Assembly: GCA_024235875.1 (NCBI GenBank)
Contig: JACKLP010000004.1
Coordinates: 62,001-126,000, forward strand
Direction: 5' to 3'
DNA: 64,000 nt
Source: Burkholderiaceae bacterium
GTDB taxonomy: Bacteria > Pseudomonadota > Gammaproteobacteria > Burkholderiales > Burkholderiaceae_E
Shown: in pieces, positions 60,050-64,000 of the stretch
Layout of the letters: each line of letters begins with the position of its first letter
Numbering within the stretch: the stretch's first letter is position 1
The notes under the pieces: model-generated
Told to the model about the DNA's origin: nothing
Database searches by the model: none
The model's input: only the letters and a program-made list of their open reading frames with translations
Program-made: the position numbers and the translations under genes

Positions 60050-61279
60050 ATGAAAATCTTCTACGGCTGGCGCATCGCGCTCGCGGCCAGCGGCATCCAG
60101 TTTCTCCTTGCCGGCCTGCTCTACCAGGCGTTCGGCGCGTATGTCGCGGTCCTGACCCAGGAGAAGGGCTGGAGCAAGACGGCGCTCTCGGGCGGCTCGG
60201 CGCTGCAGGCGATGGAAGCGGCCGTTCTCGGTCCGCTCCTGGGCTGGATCATCGATCGCTTCGGTTCGCGCTGGATGGTTCGGGCCGGTGTCCTGATGGC
60301 CGGCATCGGTTTCATGGTGCTGAGCCGGATCGACACCATCACCGGCTTCTATGGCGCCATTCTCGTGATCGCGCTCGGCTCCAGCCTTTGCGGCTGGTTC
60401 CCGCTGAACGTCACGGTCATCAACTGGTTCCAGCGTCTGCGGGCACGCGCCCTGTCGGTGGTCGCGCTGGGGCTGTCCTTCGGTGGCCTGATCGTGCCGC
60501 TGGTGGCCTTGTCGATGGTCGAGTTCGGCTGGCGCAGCACCGCGTTCTGGTCTGGCGTCGCCTTCATCGTGATCGGCGTGCCGCTCGCGAGCGTGTTTCG
60601 CAACAAGCCCGAGGAGCACGGACTCACGCTCGACGGCCTGCCCCCCGACGCGCCCGGCCCGGCCGGTTCCGACGCCTCGGGCGGCTCGGCCCAGACCGCG
60701 CGCGAGTTCAGTTTCCGCGAGGCCCTGCGAACCTCGGCGTTCTGGCTGATCGCCTTCGGACACGGGCTCGCGCTGTTCGTGGTCACGGCGGTGAACACGC
60801 ACGCGATCACGCACATGAACCAGGGCCTGGGCTACACGGTCGGCGAGGCCTCGCTGGTGATCACCCTGATGACCGTCTCGCAGGTCTTCGGCGTGTTGCT
60901 CGGGGGCTGGCTCGGCGACCGATACCCCAAGCGCTATGTCGCGGCCGCGTGCATGCTGATGCACTGCGCGGGCATGCTGTTGCTGACCTGGGCCGTTCAT
61001 GTGTCGATGCTGATCGCCTTCGCGATCATCCATGGCACCGCCTGGGGTCTGCGCGGCCCGTTCATGCAGGCGATCCGGGCCGACTATTTCGGTCGGCGCG
61101 CGATCGGCAAGATCATGGGCATGTCATCGCTGATCGTCGTGATCGGCCAGATCGGCGGCCCGATCATCGCCGGCCTGTTCGCCGACATCAACGGCAACTA
61201 TCGCCTGGGCTTCACGATCCTGGCGCTGATCGCGGGTTCGGGCGTGGTGCTGTTCCTCGCGGCCAAGCCGCCCCGTTAG
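60050..61279 (+). CDS. MFS transporter (monocarboxylate-like)
   Basis: 409 residues, about 12 membrane helices. The start YGWRIALAASGIQFLLAG and the loop GWIIDRFGSRWMVRAGVL are those of MCT/OxlT-type permeases; the second half has GGWLGDRYPKRYV. A weak ribosome site precedes the ATG; the frame upstream belongs to the antisense strand of the DUF2461 gene. Substrate probably an organic acid. Transcribed divergently from the DUF2461 gene. Confidence 0.88.
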   Translation: MKIFYGWRIALAASGIQFLLAGLLYQAFGAYVAVLTQEKGWSKTALSGGSALQAMEAAVLGPLLGWIIDRFGSRWMVRAGVLMAGIGFMVLSRIDTITGFYGAILVIALGSSLCGWFPLNVTVINWFQRLRARALSVVALGLSFGGLIVPLVALSMVEFGWRSTAFWSGVAFIVIGVPLASVFRNKPEEHGLTLDGLPPDAPGPAGSDASGGSAQTAREFSFREALRTSAFWLIAFGHGLALFVVTAVNTHAITHMNQGLGYTVGEASLVITLMTVSQVFGVLLGGWLGDRYPKRYVAAACMLMHCAGMLLLTWAVHVSMLIAFAIIHGTAWGLRGPFMQAIRADYFGRRAIGKIMGMSSLIVVIGQIGGPIIAGLFADINGNYRLGFTILALIAGSGVVLFLAAKPPR

Positions 61280-61339
61280 CGCTCGGCGGTCTTGCGCGGG
61301 CATGCACCCGCGACCCGTTGTGTTCGGGCTCTTGCGGCT

Positions 61340-62215
61340 TCAGTCCGTGCCCGGGAAATGCGCGTCGATGAATGCCGAGAACCCCCCGGCATAGCGTTCG
61401 TAGCCCGAAGACGAGGGATGGATCTCGTTGAGCCAGTCGCCCGAGAGGCCGCGAGCGCCTGCATCGGCCGCCGTCAGGCTGCCGCGTCCGTCGTAGACAT
61501 AGACCTTGGGTAGCGCATGGGCGCCGCCGGGCGACTGCCACGCGTCGAGCGCGATCAGGGTCGCGGCCAGTGCATCGACCAGCGCGAACGCGACCGTCCG
61601 GTGCAATGCGTCGGGGTAGCCGAGTCGCTCGAGAACCGGCAGCAACCAGGGCCCGGTCGTGCCCGGGCCGGCGGCGGCCGGCGCATCGCGTGGGACCACC
61701 CGGTCATAGCAGTGCAGGAAGATCGGCACATCGCGGGTGGCGCTGCCGGGCGCATCGCGCCATTCGACGATCCGGGCATAGCCCTCGTGGAGATAGTTGC
61801 GCAGCAACTGCATCGCACCGGCGTCGATGAAGCTCAGCGGGTCCTCGGTGACGCCGGGACCGAATCGGCGCAGCAATCGGGGGGCCGCGTCGATCAGATC
61901 GTTGCCGCCGCCGCTCACCAGGATGCCGTCGACACCCGGGCCATAGCCATGCCGCAACGCCTGTCGAAACGCGGGGTTGCGTGTCCAGTCGGACATCCGC
62001 CGGATCGTGTCGCCCGGATTGGCCATCTGCGCGATCAGCGCGCTGCCCGGGAAGCGCAGGTGGTTGAGCAGGTTGTCGGCCGTGAAGAAGTTCATCGGCA
62101 AGGCATTCAGCGAGAACCACGAGTCGCCTTCGGCGATGAACCGGGCATCGAACTGCTCCGGAAACACGACCCCGGCATCCAGGGCGTCGAATTGGATCAC
62201 TTCGGCGAGTCTCAT
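61340..62215 (-). CDS. GDSW-type SGNH hydrolase, stand-alone
   Basis: 291 residues. The catalytic blocks are EGDSWFSLNALP (Ser at the start of the fold), SGGGNDLID (oxyanion Gly/Asn) and NEIHPSSSGYERYA (His). The same order and the unusual W after GDS occur in the last 300 residues of the 1600-residue fusion at 31580-36382, so the two are distant relatives. No signal peptide. AAGGAG is well placed before the ATG. The start overlaps the stop of the HugZ-like gene by four bases (ATGA), so translation is probably coupled. Probable esterase or acyl hydrolase of unknown substrate. Confidence 0.8.
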   Translation of the reverse strand: MRLAEVIQFDALDAGVVFPEQFDARFIAEGDSWFSLNALPMNFFTADNLLNHLRFPGSALIAQMANPGDTIRRMSDWTRNPAFRQALRHGYGPGVDGILVSGGGNDLIDAAPRLLRRFGPGVTEDPLSFIDAGAMQLLRNYLHEGYARIVEWRDAPGSATRDVPIFLHCYDRVVPRDAPAAAGPGTTGPWLLPVLERLGYPDALHRTVAFALVDALAATLIALDAWQSPGGAHALPKVYVYDGRGSLTAADAGARGLSGDWLNEIHPSSSGYERYAGGFSAFIDAHFPGTD

Positions 62216-63024
62216 GGCTTGCTCCTTTGCCGGGCCAGGCCGGCGAGTTCGACCAGGCGGCGCCTCAGTGACGCTGCATCGCTGACCGTGTCGTCGAATT
62301 CCAGTCGGACCAGGCGATCGCCGCGCGCCAATTCGGCGCCTTGCGGATCGATCGTGGCGATGCGCCAATCATCGTCGCTCGCGTCCCGGGCCGCATCGCC
62401 GTCGGGCGAGGCGGGGCGGCACAAGACCGTGGCGTAGAGCCCCACGGCGTCGGCGTGATCCTGGTTCATGTGGTCGGTCGCCTGCGCCGCGAGCACCGCG
62501 AACGCATCGGCGTCCTCGATCGGCGTGAGCAGGTCGCCCGTCTCGAGCTGGAATGCACGGCCGAAGCCGCCGTTCAAGCTCGCGCGCTGCGGCTCGATGC
62601 GCCAGAAGCCGAAGTCGCTGAAATCGGCGTACAGCGCCGCCTTGGGGTGCCGTGCAAGGTAGCGCGCCCGGGCCCGTTCGCCTTCCGGGCTGTCGCGATC
62701 GAGCCGGCGCGCGACGCCGATCAGGGTGACGCGCGGATGTGCGAGCGGATCGCCGCGGCGTGGCTCGCCAAGCAGCAGCGAGCAGCGCGCGTCCTGCTCG
62801 AGCGCCGCGGTGTGACCGGAAAGGCCCGAGATCAGGATGACCGGGGCGCCGTCGACATCGGTGGCCACCGCGACCCGGCTCGCCAGCGCATGACCGGTTT
62901 CGGGCTCGGAGACCGCGATCGCCGCGAAGCGCGCCGCTCGCACCAGCCGGCGTACCAGCGCCCGCGCGTCGTCATCGACCGCTTGCAGCAGCTCGCGACG
63001 TGGCGCCGGGTCGGGTTTGGTCAT
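62212..63024 (-). CDS. HugZ-like / pyridoxamine 5'-phosphate oxidase-fold protein
   Basis: 270 residues. An N-terminal split-barrel flavin/heme-binding fold (ARFAAIAVSEPETGHALASRVAVAT) is followed by a C-terminal DUF2470-type domain with DHMNQDHADAVGLYA. This combination is that of HugZ, which degrades heme in Helicobacter and Campylobacter; most proteobacterial homologues are untested. The second gene of a four-gene minus-strand run from the acid-sugar genes to the SGNH hydrolase. No heme uptake gene nearby. Confidence 0.85.
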   Translation of the reverse strand: MTKPDPAPRRELLQAVDDDARALVRRLVRAARFAAIAVSEPETGHALASRVAVATDVDGAPVILISGLSGHTAALEQDARCSLLLGEPRRGDPLAHPRVTLIGVARRLDRDSPEGERARARYLARHPKAALYADFSDFGFWRIEPQRASLNGGFGRAFQLETGDLLTPIEDADAFAVLAAQATDHMNQDHADAVGLYATVLCRPASPDGDAARDASDDDWRIATIDPQGAELARGDRLVRLEFDDTVSDAASLRRRLVELAGLARQRSKP

Positions 63025-63055
63025 GGCATGCCTCGGGCGCGCATCGTGTTCTCGT

Positions 63056-63685
63056 TCAGCCGAAGCGCCGGCGCAGGTCGGCGACCTGGCCCGGATCCAG
63101 GCAACGGCAAGGCTCGTGGCGAAGCATCAGGTAAAGGCGCGCGGTCGCCTCGAGTTCCTCGATCGCGTCCGCCGCCGCCGATAACGACGATCCCGCCACC
63201 ACCGGGCCGTGGTTGGCCAGCAGCATCGCGTGGTGCCGGCCCGCGAAGCCGCGCACGGCCTCGGCGAGCTGGGCGTCGCCGGGCGCGAAGAAGGGCACCA
63301 GCGGCAGGCTGCCGATTCGCATCACATAGTAGGCGGTCATCGGCGGCAGCACGTCGGCCGGGTCCACGTCGGACAACACCGAGACCGCGACCGAGTGCGT
63401 CGAGTGCAGGTGCACGACGGCAGCGTGTCGGGGCTGGGCCTCGTACATGGCCACGTGCAGGAAGGCCTCCTTGGTCGGCGCGTCGCCGTCGACGTGGCGT
63501 CCGTTGGCGTCCAGTCGCGACAAGCGCGCCGGGTCGAGCGTACCGAAGCTCGAGCCGGTCGGTGTCATCAGCCAGCCGTCGTCCAGTCGCAGGCTGATGT
63601 TGCCGGTCGAGCCATGCGTGAGGCCGCGCTCGTACATCGAGCGGGCGGTGCGAACGATCGAATCGCGTGCGGCAGCCTCGTTCAT
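63056..63685 (-). CDS. otnC: Class II aldolase family protein, probable 3-oxo-tetronate 4-phosphate decarboxylase
   Basis: 209 residues, class II aldolase/adducin fold. Zinc ligands are visible in VVHLHSTHS (two His) and LLANHGPV (His), with the substrate Glu in PTKEAFLH and GSTGNISLR at the phosphate pocket. The adjacent upstream kinase of the four-carbon acid-sugar family makes OtnC, which decarboxylates 3-oxo-tetronate 4-phosphate to dihydroxyacetone phosphate, the best reading. Without the kinase context it could be any fuculose or ribulose phosphate aldolase. Confidence 0.85.
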   Translation of the reverse strand: MNEAAARDSIVRTARSMYERGLTHGSTGNISLRLDDGWLMTPTGSSFGTLDPARLSRLDANGRHVDGDAPTKEAFLHVAMYEAQPRHAAVVHLHSTHSVAVSVLSDVDPADVLPPMTAYYVMRIGSLPLVPFFAPGDAQLAEAVRGFAGRHHAMLLANHGPVVAGSSLSAAADAIEELEATARLYLMLRHEPCRCLDPGQVADLRRRFG

Positions 63686-63713
63686 GGTCGTGCAGGCCTG
63701 GGGTCGTGCGACA

Positions 63714-64000
63714 TCATGGCATCAGCTCGAAGGCGCGGGTGAAGAAATCGGGGCCGCCGAAGTTGCCCGACTTGAGCGCGAGCGCGATCGGCTTGCCGTC
63801 GGCCGACCGGGTCCACGGAACGCCTGGCGCGATCTCGGGGCCGATCGCCAGGGCGCGCACACCGAGCGCATCGGTGACGGCGCCCGAGGTCTCGCCGCCC
63901 GCGATCACGAAGCGCTGCGCACCCGCACTCGCCAGTGCGATCGCGATTCGGCGCAGCGCCGATTCCACGAGCGCCGCCGCGTGCTCGCGCCCCAGTCGCG
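63714..64000 (-). CDS. otnK: Four-carbon acid-sugar kinase family protein, C-terminal part only
   Basis: Only the last 95 residues lie in the window; the frame runs off the right edge without a start. The text RFVIAGGETSGAVTDALGV and LKSGNFGGPDFFTRAFELM is the nucleotide-binding C-terminal domain of OtnK/YgbK-type kinases, which phosphorylate 3-oxo-tetronate (or D-erythronate/L-threonate-derived acids). It is 28 bases upstream of the otnC-like gene, consistent with an oxidised four-carbon sugar acid pathway. Confidence 0.85.
   Translation of the reverse strand, partial: RLGREHAAALVESALRRIAIALASAGAQRFVIAGGETSGAVTDALGVRALAIGPEIAPGVPWTRSADGKPIALALKSGNFGGPDFFTRAFELMP

Noticed and set aside
61295..61312. 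Short hairpin CGCGGG-catgca-CCCGCG between convergent MFS and SGNH genes
   Set aside because: Stem of six bases and no T tract; too weak to call a terminator.
1..64000. CRISPR arrays, tRNA or rRNA genes, prophage
   Set aside because: No spaced direct repeats, clover-leaf motifs, rRNA-like stretches or phage structural genes were seen on either strand.

Overview
The window is a GC-rich chromosomal segment from a Gram-negative bacterium, most likely a betaproteobacterium of Burkholderiales type. The evidence is dense, mostly short-spaced genes with strong third-position G/C, a fused isobutyryl-CoA mutase (IcmF), SlyX, c-di-GMP signalling, outer-membrane-type lipoproteins and many acyl-CoA, dioxygenase and P450 functions. 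I see no rRNA, tRNA, CRISPR array, prophage or intact insertion sequence. The assignment is inferred from gene content only.

Layout. 1-3415: the 3' part of an RHS repeat protein ending in a DUF2235/Tle1-type lipase domain. 3461-5016: a three-gene c/b cytochrome module. 5023-8125: a PAS-GGDEF-EAL protein and a divergent regulatory gap with LiuR-like palindromes. 8126-13026: icmF, slyX and a thiolase. 13096-18180 (minus strand): GFA protein, rhodanese, aminotransferase, LLM flavin oxidoreductase and an MFS transporter. 18268-21053: a sugar-isomerase-like protein, an alpha/beta hydrolase and a hotdog-type thioesterase-like protein. 21126-23373: a MarR regulator divergent from an acyl-CoA ligase across an AT-rich operator-like dyad. 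23616-28425: a catabolic block of two Fe(II)/2-oxoglutarate dioxygenases, a P450 and an MhpA-like flavin hydroxylase.

28495-36382 differs clearly in base composition (lower GC, relaxed codon use) and looks transferred. It holds two very large convergent genes whose 3' ends overlap by 11 bases. One encodes a class III nucleotide cyclase with an AAA ATPase and a TPR-like region. The other encodes a 1600-residue protein with an unassigned N-terminal region, a DyP-type peroxidase domain, a P450-like domain and a GDSW-type SGNH hydrolase domain. This fusion is the most unusual object in the window. The P450 part keeps its heme-thiolate Cys but lacks the K-helix ExxR Glu and the I-helix acid/alcohol pair. 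That suggests peroxide or hydroperoxide chemistry rather than classical monooxygenation, formally resembling fungal peroxidase-P450 oxylipin synthases.

37003 onward returns to GC-rich background: a Crp/Fnr regulator, an OmpA-like coiled-coil protein, a GMC oxidoreductase, a LuxR-type regulator, a large lipoprotein and an MFS transporter. 46661-54793 is a probable functional unit: a hybrid histidine kinase overlaps by 14 bases a 1662-residue GMC oxidoreductase-alpha/beta hydrolase fusion with a Cys in the nucleophile elbow, followed by a PhoD-like phosphoesterase. The end of the window holds a subtilase lipoprotein, two MFS transporters, a DUF2461 protein, a stand-alone GDSW SGNH protein related to the C-terminus of the big fusion, a HugZ-like protein, and an OtnC/OtnK-type acid-sugar pair of which the kinase is cut by the window edge.
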